This document shows positions 36,001 through 50,884 of a DNA stretch of 64,000 nucleotides, one piece after another. How positions within the stretch are numbered: position 1 is the first letter of the stretch; every line of letters begins with the position of its first letter. The position numbers and the translations under genes were made by a program. The stretch lies in NCBI RefSeq assembly GCF_040958095.1, contig NC_091228.1, positions 8,874,840 to 8,938,839 on the forward strand, in the 5' to 3' direction. The notes beneath the pieces were generated by a model. It ran no database searches, had not been told where the DNA came from, and saw nothing but the letters and a program-made list of their open reading frames with translations. The DNA is from Procambarus clarkii (taxonomy: Eukaryota > Arthropoda > Malacostraca > Decapoda > Cambaridae).

Positions 36001-36899
36001 ACAATACCATCCTGTTTAGAGTAGTTTACCCCATAGACATTCCAATGAAACATCGTTTTCTGTTAGCGTTCCTACAAAACATCCTTTACAGATTTGTAAA
36101 GCACCAACTATGGTATATAATATTGATTGGTGAAGGACTGTTATTCTATGTAATAATTTTTAGTGCTTATTATAATTTACTAAGAACAACTAATATTTCT
36201 CAAAACAAAACTACGAACCTTCAATAGGAAGTAGCTGATCTATAATATTCTAAGAGCATGGACAATAGTAGGTAAATTTCACAACCCATGTGGGACCTGA
36301 AAAGTACAATTTTCCTTATAATTGAACCAATCACGACTATTCTGCTATCTAGGTTGACGGACGGGTACTGTGAGACGCAAGTTGGTACGTGAGGAAGAGT
36401 TTGGGCCTTGGAAAAAAAAGTAACTGGGAATATATCACATATTTACTAATTCATATTCAACATATTGACTTTAAGCATTAAGTCATATATGTGCTGTCTT
36501 GTGTGAGAACGGGTTGAACCATTTAGGTTACAGGGCAAAAACATAAAAACAAAGGTAACTGCAGAAGGCCTATTGGCCCATACCAGGCATGCAGCTCCTA
36601 TCTATAACAGATAAACACTAAGTACTACCTAATTAACTCAATGTAACCTACCTAACCACCAAAATGTCAATCCATATCTTTTATTTTAAACAATGCTGTT
36701 TTGTTGACCAAATTGTATTTTTACTCTTTTTCTGTCATGTTTCTCCCACCCCTGTTTTTTCCCTTTTTTCTTATTTTTTCTCAACATAATTCATACTTTA
36801 ATTAGGCGGATCAGGACATCACCTGATCAAACACATCAAACATCGTTTGACCACCATCAAACACACACATTTCGTGTGTGTTTGACGCTCACTGATATG

Positions 36900-37500
36900 T
36901 ACCAGCGTTGTTTTATATATGGTGCTATTCTATATTACGCTTTGTTGCTCTTTTTTACCTACGGGCTCATAGAACATTCTATTGCGAAAACATTGGCACA
37001 AAAATGAATGACGTACATACAATAATAATGTCAGGACAGTGAAATAATTATAAACTTTCAAAGCGCTGTATCGCCCATGTGTCGTCGTGTCACCAATACT
37101 GGGTAAAAGTTCCGCCACTTCCCACACTCTTGCGGGTGGGCAGCGACCATTATTCTACGTTTATATTCATATCACCGTGTTGGGAATTTCATTGCGAGTA
37201 CATTGATACCAAAATTAACGCTGTAGGACAAGTGTGAAAGTGATAACAATCCCAAGAGTAAAAACATTTTGTTGCTCTTGGGCACTCACGGCGAGTCATC
37301 TACGTAGGTATTTATTGGGTGCTGGTATTCATATAACTTTTGGTGACCGTTTTTACTGATGTTCTTCTAGAGAATGTTATTGCGAACACGTTGGTACCAA
37401 AATGAAATACATAGCTCGAGAACTAAGGTCAGGAGAGTAAAAAGAGTATACACATTTTTGTTTTGACGCTTAATTAAGGTTATTGTGAGTACTCATCGCC
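36900..37500 (-). mobile_element. piggyBac-type subterminal repeats, inverted
   Basis: The reverse complement (CGCTTTGAAAGTTTATAATT ... CTGACATTATT ... CAATGTTTTCGCAATAGAA) aligns with 8680-8790 of the piggyBac remnant. Three subrepeats with TTGCGA(A/G)(A/T)ACATTGG cores lie near 36970, 37190 and 37380. Only the end region is present; there is no cysteine-domain frame. The copy in B' is at 48200-48800. Confidence 0.65.
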
Positions 37501-37562
37501 TGCCTAGAAACTGGAATTAAACTGGAACCAGTAATTCCATCTATCATCATACTATCATACAA

Positions 37563-37874
37563 GAGGAGCCACACATCTATGGATCATCCAATAAAATCAG
37601 CAGACTTCTAGATGTTACTACTGCTCGGCTTAGACTCGGTTACAAGTATCTCTGGGAATTCTCATTATCTGCTGATGTAGACCTGACCAAATGTAAACTG
37701 TGTCAACAAAATTATTCGCACACCCTCCGTCACTATGTGATGGAGTGCGAAAAGATACATGAATTTAGAGACAATTCTATAACCAATGTTCCAGCGATGT
37801 GTCAATATTTCATTCAAAATGATCTGCTACCAGAAATTTTAGCCAAATATCCCCAGTTTGCTAACTATAGATAA
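37563..37874 (+). pseudogene. I-type LINE, last 103 codons
   Basis: Open to a TAA at 37872-37874: SSNKISRLLDVTTARLRL, DLTKCKLCQQNYSHTLRHY, MECEK, EILAKYPQFANYR. The cysteine/histidine knuckle is intact. It is followed at once by GTGATTGTAACCTATCC and the 300-bp 3' UTR found as stand-alone copies all over this window, which identifies those copies as 5'-truncated insertions of this LINE. The duplicate is at 48862-49173. Confidence 0.82.
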
Positions 37875-37884
37875 CAACTAAGTG

Positions 37885-38180
37885 ATTGTAACCTATCCAC
37901 CGCTGCCCACTGGATGGGGGGCGGTGTGCAGGACAAACATATAAATTTTGATACTAGCTCTCCACATATGTCAGTTGCTTAATTTAGAACCTGTACTTGA
38001 GGTCGATCTCGAACCCATTGTTGATGTGATGACTTATATTGAATTTTGTAACTAGCTCATCAAGATTGTAACTTGCTTAGCTAAATGAATTGTGGGGTTC
38101 AGTCCCTGAGCCCATTATGTGCCTCTGTAACCCTTTCCACAACCGCCCACAAGATGGGTATGGGGTGCATAATGGGGTGG
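37885..38180 (+). repeat. LINE 3' UTR (reference copy)
   Basis: CCTATCCACCGCTGCCCAC, CTCTCCACATATGTCAG, GATCTCGAACCCATTG, CTTGCTTAGCTAAATGAAT and ATGGGTATGGGGTGCATAAT occur in this order. Partial or full copies are at 7878, 19443, 21855, 22686, 22812, 23400, 33175, 33290, 33955, 47677 and 49184. Confidence 0.8.
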
Positions 38181-40817
38181 GGTGACTTGGCCAAACGTGC
38201 CACATCAAAACCACAAGTTGACATTGAATGTGAATTAACAATGAGACAAGTAAGATTTATACTAATACATTTATACTAACTCTGTTGAGCGTTGACCATT
38301 TATACATCAAATCTGTTGATGTGAGCACTTTAGTTTAGTCTGCCGTTTAAAGAAAAAAAGAGCATATCAATGGTATATCACAGAAAACGAATTTATCATA
38401 AACTCATGTATTTGTCTTATCATATTGAACTGCATTCATATTTTTAATATATAACAATATGAATATACAAATTTCTGTAAATCCCCTCCCATGTTGGAAT
38501 CTGTGGAAATGAATGAGCAAATGTGCTGGCTGAAGGCGCTGAAGGAAACCACATTGGTTTCATTTTGGATACAAATGTCCATGGAGATTCAAAATGGAAA
38601 CTAATTATATAGTTGAACCTGCAGAGACGAGTTTAAGAATCTGTGTTGAGAGTGATGGACACAGCCTTCACAATTATACTTCAGAGAATGTAAACATCTA
38701 AGAGTCATTAGAAATATGTGTAGAATAATAAACCCTACATTGTTTGAGTTAGGGAAAACACCATTTGTGATATATAGATACTATAGCTGTTCCTAAAGAT
38801 TCACCCTTTTTTGCACCAGCAAGATAACATATAAGATTTTAAGAGTTGACGAATGTTAATATTCTTGTTTGATAAACTGTGAACTTGAGACATAGTTAAT
38901 AAGAACATATTAACACAACAAAATGTTTTCATAATCTTTAACACCACTTTCCAGCAACTTATATAATTTATATAAATTATTTTAGAGAATAATACATAAA
39001 TTATATATTTAAACATGATATAGTGTTTAGTGGAATGTATAAGGAGTCAAATTGTGTTAAAAAGAGCAATTTTTAGAAAATTTGGAAAAATACTTTTTTC
39101 TGTTCAAATTATAACTAAATGGATTTTAAAGGTTTCACTCAGCCAATATATATCATTCACAATTTATTAATGAATTTTACAAAAAAACACCATAAATTTT
39201 ATATTTAAACATGTAAAAACTATTTGTTTTACATTTGGAAGAAAATAATTGTAGAAAAACAATTTATAATTAAACCTTTGTGTTTGGATTTTTTGAGTAA
39301 AAGTTTCTCAAAGGCTTTCCTGCACCATTCTCAATGCAAATCATTCCCACACCTATGGCAAGAGATAGGCGAACGTTGTGTAGATGATTTGTGTTTGCTG
39401 GGTAGTTAATAAGAACACGCTAATATAAGACAACAAAACGTTTTCAGATTCGTTCTCACCACTTTCCAGCAACTTTTAAAATTTATATAAATTATCTTAG
39501 GGAATAATACATAAATTATATATTTAAACATGATATTAGTGTTTAGTGGAATGCATAAGGAGTCAAATTGTGTTAAAAAGAGCGATTTTTAGAAAATTTG
39601 GAAAACTACTTTTTTCTGTTCATATTATAACTAAATGGATTTTAAAGGTTTCACTCAGCCAATATATATCATTCACAATTTATTAATGAATTTTACAAAA
39701 AAACACCATAAATTTTATATTTAAACATGTAAAAACTATTTGTTTTACATTTGGAAGAAAATAATTGTAGAAAAACAATTTATAATTAAACCTTTGTGTT
39801 TGGATTTTTTGAGTAAAAGTTTCTCAAAGGCTCTCCTGCACCATTCTCAATGCAAATCATTCCCACACCTATGGGAAGAGATAGGCGAACGTTGTGTAGA
39901 TGATTTGTGTTTGCTGGGTAGGCAGTCTACTGTATTTTATCAAACCCTTATTAGAATAATAGATCTCGTAATAATTTTGCAAAAATAGTGGCATTTACTA
40001 TTTTTAAAAGATTATTAAAAAATTTACTGATATGGTGCATTCGGAAGACAAACCCAATTTTTCACTTTTGACAATTGAGCACCTTCTACATCCAGATTCT
40101 AGGGAGGAAAGGAAGGACAATCTTACTGGATCCCATAGCCTCTCCGAGGCACAAACCAGGCTATTACACAACCCCCCCCCCCTGCACCCGAGCTTTTTAA
40201 AATAGTAAATGCCACTATTTTTGCAAAATTATTACGAGATCTATTATTCTATAGAATAATGCATATAAATGCATATATGCATATAAATACAAAAGTAAAT
40301 GTAAATAATTTTACCTTGCACCTAGATCCACCAAGCCTGTATGGCGCGCGTTTCAGTACTTCGGAAATCTAGAACTATCTTGAATCTCTAATCTGCAATG
40401 AAACAATACATATTATTGCACTTACCAAAACATGGATGAATGTAGAAAATACAGAACTATTAGCTGAATATCAAATAAATGGATTTAATCTATTTCACAC
40501 AGATAGATATATTAGATATTATATTATATTCCTTTCCTCCCTAGAATCTGGATGTAGCAGGTGCTCAATTGTCAAAAGTGAAAAATTTGGTTTATTTAAC
40601 ATACACGCCATAGACCGGCTTGGGAAAAAAAGTTCGTAAAACCCAGGGGCCATAGACCGGCTTGGGAAAAAAAGTTCGTAAAACCCAGGGGCCATAGACC
40701 GGCTATGAAAGAAAATTTGAGAAAACCCTGGGGCCATAGAACGGCTATTTAATCCCCTGGAACGGATAATCATCTGTATCAAACCTTATTACAGGTAAAA
40801 CCAGTAGGCAGTCTACT

Positions 40818-41158
40818 GTATTTTATCAAACTCTTATTAGAATAATAGATCTCGTAATAATTTTGCAAAAATAGTGGCATTTACTATTTTTAAAAGATTA
40901 TTAGAAAAATTACAGATATGGTGCATTCGGAAGACAAAACCAATTTTTCACTTTTGACAATTGAGCACCTGCTACATCCAGATTCTAGGGAGGAAAGGAA
41001 GGACGATCTTACTGGATCCCATAGCCTCTCCGAGGCACAAACCAGGCTTTTACACAACCCCCCCCCCCCTGCACCCGAGCTTTTTAAAATAGTAAATGCC
41101 ACTATTTTTGCAAAATTATTACGAGATCTATTATTCTAATAAGAGTTTGATAAAATAC
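40818..41158. mobile_element. Foldback/MITE copy 7 (in A')
   Basis: Same as 12581-12920. 40956 reads CAATTGAGCACC where the A copy reads CAATTTAGCACC, so the two are not simply one sequence assembled twice without difference. Neighbours 39932-40254 and 41486-41823 are the equivalents of copies 3 and 5. The latter has a shorter poly-C tract than its counterpart (about 41717-41734 versus 13488-13500). Confidence 0.9.
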
Positions 41159-43218
41159 AAACACTGGGGCCATAGAACGGCTATTTAATCCCCTTGAACG
41201 GACCTGTGCATGGGCCACTGAGGCATCGAAAAAAAACATAGACCGGCTTGGGAAAAAAGCAAAATAGCCGGTCTATGGCCCGGCTGATGGCTGTGCATGG
41301 ATGGCTAATGGCTGTTAGTTATGGAGCTAGGTTAGACTATGTATGTTTAAATCTCTGATTTAAACAGAGCCAGTGTTCAGTCAAATAACTGAATTTATCA
41401 AATCTTATCCTTGTATAATATACAAGCTGATGTGAGATCCCTGTCTACAGGTGGACTGGAACTATTATCCAGTAGGCAGTCTACTGTATTTTATCAAACC
41501 CTTATTAGTATAATAGATCTCGTAATAATTTTGCAAAAATAATGGCATTTACTATTTTTAAAAGATTATTAAAAAATTTACAGATATGGTGCATTCGGAA
41601 GACAAACCCAATTTTTCACTTTTGACAATTGAGCACCTGCTACATCCAGATTCTAGGGAGGAAAGGAAGGACGATCTTACTGGATCCCATAGCCTCTCCG
41701 AGGCACAAACCAGGCTTTTACACAACCCCCCCCCTGCACCCGAGCTTTTTAAAATAGTAAATGCCACTATTTTTGCAAAATTATTACGAGATCTATTATT
41801 CTAATAAGAGTTTGATAAAATACAAACCCTGGGGCCATAGAACGGCTATTTAATCCCCTTGAACGGACCTGTGCATGGGCCACTGAGGCATGGAAAAAAA
41901 ACATAGACCGGCTTGGGAAAAAAGCAAAATAGCCGGTCTATGGCCCGGCTGATGGCTGTGCATGGATGGCTAATGGCTGTTAGTTATGGAGCTAGGTTAG
42001 ACTATGTATGTTTAAATCTCTGATTTAAACAGAGCCGGCTAATGGCTGTTAGTTATGGAGCTAGGTTAGACTATAGGCTAGGCTAGGTTAGAGCCAGTGT
42101 TCAGTCAAATAACTGAATTTATCAAATCTTATCCTTGTATAATATACAAGCTGATGTGAGATCCCTGTCTACAGGTGGACTGGAACTTCTATCAACTAAT
42201 CCATACATCAAACCTGTCCCTTACAGCCCACAATCTATCATTAGGAAAACCATGTGAGAAATCTTTAAGGAATTCTGATAAAGAAAGAGATCTAGGGGTG
42301 GTTCTATATAGAAAACTATCACCTGAGGACCACATAAAGAACATTGTGTGAGGAGCCTATGCCATGCATTCCAACTTCAACAGCATGTTGTGGGGTGCCG
42401 ATATTGTGTGCCATCACATGTAAACCAACCAAGCCCACAAATACGTCAACATGGACCAGCATTACACCGTCTAACATACTCTGTCAGATGTAACAACTAA
42501 ATTTGTGAATTCAAGACCTAATCTATTGCATAACACAGTGTTAGTACGAGAAAAACATTACTTATATTCGAAGCCGTGTTTTAAAATGGCGCGGACCTTG
42601 GTCTACTGACGCTCCACACTGTGTGTTCGTTTGCGTATGATGAACGTGTGACAATTTACTACAACAATTATTTAATTATTCTTATTCTTTATTTTACTAT
42701 TTTTAGGGTACATGAAATTTCCAACTTATTTGCACACAATAATATAATTGCATTGTCATAACCTTTATATATTACGGAAAATACGATGACATGAACGAAG
42801 TCAAAGTGAAGTTGAAGTCAAAGTCATTCGCCGAACGTATTAGTCATTTTTTTTCTCCCAAACGATAGGGGATAACAAATCCACAGAGCATATAAGTGTA
42901 GAGTAAAGTCAATTTTATTCAGGAAAGAACATACATAGTTGATTTACAAACATAATGTTGGATTTATAGATAGAGCTAGTGCATACAATACCTAAAGCCA
43001 ATATAGTAGACATATAGCATTTCAGGCAACCGGGCAGTATATATGGACCCCTTACTCAAATATCTGAATATGTTAGATATTAAGTCCCTGCACATACTCT
43101 CATGTGTATTTTATATATATAAAACGCTGCACTGTAATGTCAATCCTGACCCTAAAAGCTTCCTAGAAGGTTGTAACAGATCCCATGAGCACCACACCAG
43201 AAACAAATACCTATAGGT

Positions 43219-44285
43219 GTGTACTGGTGCCTTATAGTGTGTACTCGTACCTTATGGTGTGTACTGGGGCCTTATGGTGTATACTGGTGCTTTATGGTGT
43301 GTACTGGTGCCTTATGGTGTGTTCTAGTGCCTTATGGTGCGTACTGGTGCCGTATGGAGTGTACTGGTGCCTTATGGTGTGTACTGGTGCATTATTGTGT
43401 GTACTGGTGCCTTATTGTGTACTGGTGCCTTATGGTGTGTACTGGTGCATTATGGTGTGTACTGGTGCATTATGGTGTGTACTGGTGCATTATGGTGTGT
43501 ACTGGTGCATTATGGTGTGTACTGGTGCATTATGGTGTGTACTGGTGCCTTATGGTGTGTGTTCTGGTGCCTTATGGTGTGTACTGGTGCCATATGATGT
43601 GTACTGGTGCATTATGGTGTGTACTGGTGCCTTATGGTGTGTACTGGTGCATTATGGCGTGTACTGGTGCCTTATAGTGTGTACTGGTGCATTATGGTGT
43701 GTACTGGTGCCTTATGGTGTGTACTTGTACCTTATTGTGTATACTGGTGCCTTATGGTGTGTACTGGTTCCTTATGGTGTGTACTGGGGCTTTATTGTGT
43801 GTACTGGTGCTTTATGGTGTGTACTGGTGCCTTATGGTGTGTTCTGGTGCCGTATGGTGCGTACTGGTGCCTTATGGTGTGTACTGGTGTCTTATGGTGT
43901 GTACTGGTGCCTTATGGTGTGTACTGGTGCCTTATAGTGTGTACTGGTGCTTTATGGTGTGTACTGGTGCCTTATGGTGTGTACTGGTGCCTTATGGTGT
44001 GTAATGGTGCCTTATGGTGTGTACTGGTGCCTTATGGTATATACTGGTGCCTTATAGTGTGTACTGGTTCCTTATGGTGTGTACTGGTGCCTTATGGTGT
44101 GTACTGGTGCCGTATGGTGTGTACTGGTGCCTTATGGTGTGTACTGGTGCCTTATGGTGTGTACTGGTGCCTTATGGTGTGTTCTGGTGCCTTATGGTGT
44201 GTGTTCTGGTGCCTTATGGCGTGTACTGGTGCCTTATAGTGTGTACTGGTACCTTATTGTGTGTACTGGTGCATTATGGTGTGTA
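43219..44285. repeat. 20-bp minisatellite, about 53 units (in A')
   Basis: Same length and variant order as 14984-16050, differing at one visible base (GGCGTGTACTGG for GGCATGTACTGG). Open frames of up to 250 codons in all three forward frames are artefacts. Confidence 0.97.
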
Positions 44286-44292
44286 TAATGCA

Positions 44293-45935
<1,643 letters not shown>

Positions 45936-47222
45936 TGTACAATGCATGTACAATGCATTGAGTAAAGACCAAATAGCAACTTCATGGAACTAGAGCAGAG
46001 TTAGTTTCCTTCGATCATCTGTGTTGGCCTTGTACAATGCAACCACAAGTTGACATTGAATGTGAATTAACAATGAGACAAGCAAGATTTATACTAATAC
46101 ATTTATACTAACTCTGTTGAGCGTTGACCATTTATACATCAAATCTGTTGATGTGAGCACTTTAGTTTAGTCTGCCGTTTAAAGAAAAAAAGAGCATATC
46201 AATGGTATATCACAGAAAACGAATTTATCATAAACTCATGTATTTGTCTTATCATATTGAACTGCATTCATATTTTTAATATATAACAATATGAATATAC
46301 AAATTTCTGAAAATCCCCTACCTTGTTGGAATCTGTGGAAATGAATGAGCAAATGTGCTGGCTGAAGGCGCTGAAGGAAACCACATTGGTTTCATTTTGG
46401 ATACAAATGTCCATGGAGATTCAAAATGGAAACTAATTATATAGTTGAACCTGCAGAGACGAGTTTAAGAATCTGTGTTGAGAGTGATGGACACAGCCTT
46501 CACAATTATACTTCAGAGAATGTAAACATCTAAGAGTCATTAGAAATATGTGTAGAATAATAAACCCTACATTGTTTGAGTTAGGGAAAACACCATTTGT
46601 GATATATAGATACTATAGCTGTTCCTAAAGATTCACCCTTTTTTGCACCAGCAAGATAACATATAAGATTTTAAGAGTTGACGAATGTTAATATTCTTGT
46701 TTGATAAACTGTGAACTTGAGACATAGTTAATAAGAACATATTAACACAACAAAAAGTTTTCAGAATCTTTAACACCACTTTCCAGCAACTTATATAATT
46801 TATATAAATTATTTTAGAGAATAATACATAAATTATATATTTAAACATGATATAGTGTTTAGTGGAATGTATAAGGAGTCAAATTGTGTTAAAAAGAGCG
46901 ATTTTTAGAAAATTTGGAAAAATACTTTTTTCTGTTCAAATTATAACTAAATGGATTTTAAAGGTTTCACTCAGCCAATATATATCATTCACAATTTATT
47001 AATGAATTTTACAAAAAAACACCATAAATTTTATATTTAAACATGTAAAAACTATTTGTTTTACATTTGGAAGAAAATAATTGTAGAAAAACAATTTATA
47101 ATTAAACCTTTGTGTTTGGATTTTTTGAGTAAAAGTTTCTCAAAGGCTCTCCTGCACCATTCTCAATGCAAATCATTCCCACACCTATGGGAAGAGATAG
47201 GCGAACGTTGTGTAGATGATTT

Positions 47223-47513
47223 GTGTTTGCTGGGAAGTCCCTGCACATACTCTCATGTGTATTTTATATATATAAAACGCTGCACTGTAATGTCAATCCT
47301 GACCTTAAAAGCTTCCTAGAAGGCTGTAACAGATCCCATGAGCACCACACCAGAAACAAATACCTATTTGATATTCCAAGAGTACGACTTAGTCAAACTA
47401 GAAATGCTTTACAAATCAAGGGACCTCGAATGTGGAATGACCTTCCCAATTATGTTAAAAACTGTACCTCTCCCAACCAGTTTAAGATAAATAAAGACAA
47501 ATTTATAAGTTAA
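47223..47513 (+). pseudogene. CR1/L2-type LINE C-terminal fragment (in A')
   Basis: As 18999-19279, ending PNQFKINKDKFIS (the A copy has ISKDKFIS). Followed by the opposite-strand LINE piece 47522-47690. Confidence 0.85.
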
Positions 47514-47808
47514 GAAAAATTCCACAAATCAACAACCCTGTTACTGACCCAGTATTTACCCAAGTCTTTCCTAAATCTAAACTTATCCAATTTATACCCA
47601 TTGTTTCGTGTTCTATCGTGTATTGACAATTTTAATACCCTATTAATATCCCCTTTGTTATATCCATTCAGGAAATTGTGGTTGATCTCGAACCCATTGA
47701 TAATGTGACGACTTATACAGAATTTTGTAACTATATCATCAAGATTGTAACCAGCTTAGCTAAATGTAGTGTGGGGTTCAGTCCCTAAGCCCATATATGT
47801 GCCTCTCT

Positions 47809-49509
47809 AACCATTTAGGTTACAGGGCAAAAACATAAAAACAAAGGTAACTGCAGAAGGCCTATTGGCCCATACCAGGCATGCAGCTCCTATCTATAAC
47901 AGATAAACACTAAGTACTACCTAATTAACTCAATGTAACCTACCTAACCACCAAAATGTCAATCCATATCTTTTATTTTAAACAATGCTGTTTTGTTGAC
48001 CAAATTGTATTTTTACTCTTTTTCTGTCATGTTTCTCCCACCCCTGTTTTTTCCCTTTTTTCTTATTTTTTCTCAACATAATTCATACTTTAATTAGGCG
48101 GATCAGGACATCACCTGATCAAACACATCAAACATCGTTTGACCACCATCAAACACACACATTTCGTGTGTGTTTGACGCTCACTGATATGTACCAGCGT
48201 TGTTTTATATATGGTGCTATTCTATATTACGCTTTGTTGCTCTTTTTTACCTACGGGCTCATAGAACATTCTATTGCGAAAACATTGGCACAAAAATGAA
48301 TGACGTACATACAATAATAATGTCAGGACAGTGAAATAATTATAAACTTTCAAAGCGCTGTATCGCCCATGTGTCGTCGTGTCACCAATACTGGGTAAAA
48401 GTTCCACCACTTCCCACACTCTTGCGGGTGGGCAGCGACCATTATTCTACGTTTATATTCATATCACCGTGTTGGGAATTTCATTGCGAGTACATTGATA
48501 CCAAAATTAACGCTGTAGGACAAGTGTGAAAGTGATAACAATCCCAAGAGTAAAAACATTTTGTTGCTCTTGGGCACTCACGGCGAGTCATCTACGTAGG
48601 TATTTATTGGGTGCTGGTATTCATATAACTTTTGGTGACCGTTTTTACTGATGTTCTTCTAGAGAATGTTATTGCGAACACGTTGGTACCAAAATGAAAT
48701 ACATAGCTCGAGAACTAAGGTCAGGAGAGTAAAAAGAGTATACACATTTTTGTTTTGACGCTTAATTAAGGTTATTGTGAGTACTCATCGCCTGCCTAGA
48801 AACTGGAATTAAACTGGAAACTGGAACTAGTAATTCCATCTATCATCATACTATCATACAAGAGGAGCCACACATCTATGGATCATCCAATAAAATCAGC
48901 AGACTTCTAGATGTTACTACTGCTCGGCTTAGACTCGGTTACAAGTATCTCTGGGAATTCTCATTATCTGCTGATGTAGACCTGACCAAATGTAAACTGT
49001 GTCAACAAAATTATTCGCACACCCTCCGTCACTATGTGATGGAGTGCGAAAAGATACATGAATTTAGAGACAATTCTATAACCAATGTTCCAGCGATGTG
49101 TCAATATTTCATTCAAAATGATCTGCTACCAGAAATTTTAGCCAAATATCCCCAGTTTGCTAACTATAGATAACAACTAAGTGATTGTAACCTATCCACC
49201 GCTGCCCACTGGATGGGGGGCGGTGTGCAGGACAAACATATAAATTTTGATACTAGCTCTCCACATATGTCAGTTGCTTAATTTAGAACCTGTACTTGAG
49301 GTCGATCTCGAACCCATTGTTGATGTGATGACTTATATTGAATTTTGTAACTAGCTCATCAAGATTGTAACTTGCTTAGCTAAATGAATTGTGGGGTTCA
49401 GTCCCTGAGCCCATTATGTGCCTCTGTAACCCTTTCCACAACCGCCCACAAGATGGGTATGGGGTGCATAATGGGGTGGGGTGACTTGGCCAAACGTGCC
49501 ACATCAAAA
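47809..49509. repeat. Block B' with the unoccupied AACCATT site
   Basis: CTCTCTAACCATTTAGGTTAC at 47803-47822 runs straight from A' into B' and is the empty counterpart of the 16.9-kb insertion. The rest matches 36517-38210. A minus-strand 65-codon frame at 48222 lies in the piggyBac-type subterminal repeats and is not supported as a gene. The LINE C-terminus is at 48862-49173 and its 3' UTR at 49184-49480. Confidence 0.93.
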
Positions 49510-50707
49510 CCACAAGTTGACATTGAATGTGAATTAACAATGAGACAAGTAAGATTTATACTAATACATTTATACTAACTCTGTTGAGCGTTGACCATTT
49601 ATACATCAAATCTGTTGATGTGAGCACTTTAGTTCAGTCTGCCGTTTAAAGAAAAAAAGAGCATATCAATGGTATATCACAGAAAACGAATTTATCATAA
49701 ACTCATGTATTTGTCTTATCATATTGAACTGCATTCATATTTTTAATATATAACAATATGAATATACAAATTTCTGTAAATCCCCTCCCATGTTGGAATC
49801 TGTGGAAATGAATGAGCAAATGTGCTGGCTGAAGGCGCTGAAGGAAACCACATTGGTTTCATTTTGGATACAAATGTCCATGGAGATTCAAAATGGAAAC
49901 TAATTATATAGTTGAACCTGCAGAGAGGAGTTTAAGAATCTGTGTTGAGAGTGATGGACACAGCCTTCACAATTATACTTCAGAGAATGTAAACATCTAA
50001 GAGTCATTAGAAATATGTGTAGAATAATAAACCCTACATTGTTTGAGTTTGGGAAAACACCATTTGTGATATATAGATACTAGCTGTTCCTATAAAGATT
50101 CACCCATTTTGCACCAGCAACTATAACATATAAGATTTTAAGAGTTGACGAATGTTAATATTCTTGTTTGATAAACTGTGAACTTGAGACATAGTTAATA
50201 AGAACATTCCAATTATAACACAACAAAAAGTTTTCAGATTCTTTCACACCACTTTCCAGCAACTTATATAATTTATATAAATTATTTTAGGGAATAATAC
50301 ATAAATTATATATTTAAACATGATATAGTGTTTAGTGGAATGCATAAGGAGTCAAATTGTGTTAAAAAGAGCGATTTTTAGAAAATTTGGAAAACTACTT
50401 TTTTCTGTTCATATTATAACTAAATGGATTTTAAAGGTTTCACTCAGCCAATATATATCATTCACAATTTATTAATGAATTTTACAAAAAAACACCATAA
50501 ATTTTATATTTAAACATGTAAAAACTATTTGTTTTACATTTGGAAGAAAATAATTGTAGAAAAACTATTTATAATTAAACCTTTGTGTTTGGATTTTTTG
50601 AGTAAAAGTTTCTCAAAGGCTCTCCTGCACCATTCTCAATGCAAATCATTCCCACACCTATGGGAAGAGATAGGCGAACGTTGTGTAGATGATTTGTGTT
50701 TCCTGGG
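49510..50707. repeat. Partial, more diverged third copy of block A
   Basis: Matches the first 1.2 kb of A and A' but carries more differences (small indels around 50085-50230) and only one AT-rich module. It ends at the module boundary (GTTTCCTGGG), after which a SINE begins. The right border of the tandem array therefore falls at 50707. Confidence 0.88.
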
Positions 50708-50884
50708 CTGTTACCTAGCAGTAAATAGGTACCTGGGAGTTAGTCAGCTGTCACGGGCTGCTTCCTGGGGTGTGTGTGTGTGTGTGTGGTGTGGAAAAAA
50801 AAAAGTAGTTAGTAAACAGTTGATTGACAGTTGAGAGGCGGGCCGAAAGAGCATAGCTCAACCCCCGTAAAAACACAACTAGTA
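50708..50884 (+). mobile_element. SINE, 3' part, with LINE-like tail
   Basis: CTGTTACCTAGCAGTAAAT onward matches the body of the SINE at 54734-54989. After a (TG)n run and an A run it continues GTTGATTGACAGTTGAGAGG ... AGCTCAACCCCCG ... CACAACTA, which is the 3' end of the LINE at 54333-54400. The tRNA-like head is missing. Confidence 0.75.

Larger units (their letters stand above)
19582..36516. mobile_element. 16.9-kb foldback-like insert with 3.7-kb inverted arms
   Basis: The ends are exact inverted repeats (CAACCCGTTCTC at 19582; GAGAACGGGTTG ending 36516). The left arm 19582-23312 mirrors the right arm 29912-36516 once a 2.1-kb LINE and about 18 extra 42-bp units are removed from the right. 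Both flanks are AACCATT (19575-19581 and 36517-36523). The A'/B' junction at 47809-47815 and the older copy at 7993-7999 have a single AACCATT with continuous flanking sequence, so this is an insertion with a target duplication. Seven bp is the simplest reading; 5 bp if a terminal T...A belongs to the element. Arms contain minisatellites, a 190-bp satellite and LINE tails. The loop holds a C48/PHD pseudogene and LINEs. No intact transposase was found. Confidence 0.85.
36517..38210. repeat. Block B of the 11.3-kb tandem unit
   Basis: Recurs at 47809-49509 (offset 11,299 bp) with a few substitutions (for example GAACCAGTAATTCC versus GGAAACTGGAACTAG near 37520/48815). Content: a LINE 3' tail with GAAGGCCTATTGGCCC (36530-36660), an inverted piece of the piggyBac-type subterminal repeats (36900-37500), a LINE C-terminus (37563-37874) and its 3' UTR (37885-38180). 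Confidence 0.93.

Noticed and set aside
19582-36516. Maverick/Polinton or virus-like giant element
   Set aside because: No polymerase B, integrase, packaging ATPase or capsid-like frame found; the content is satellites and nested retroelements.
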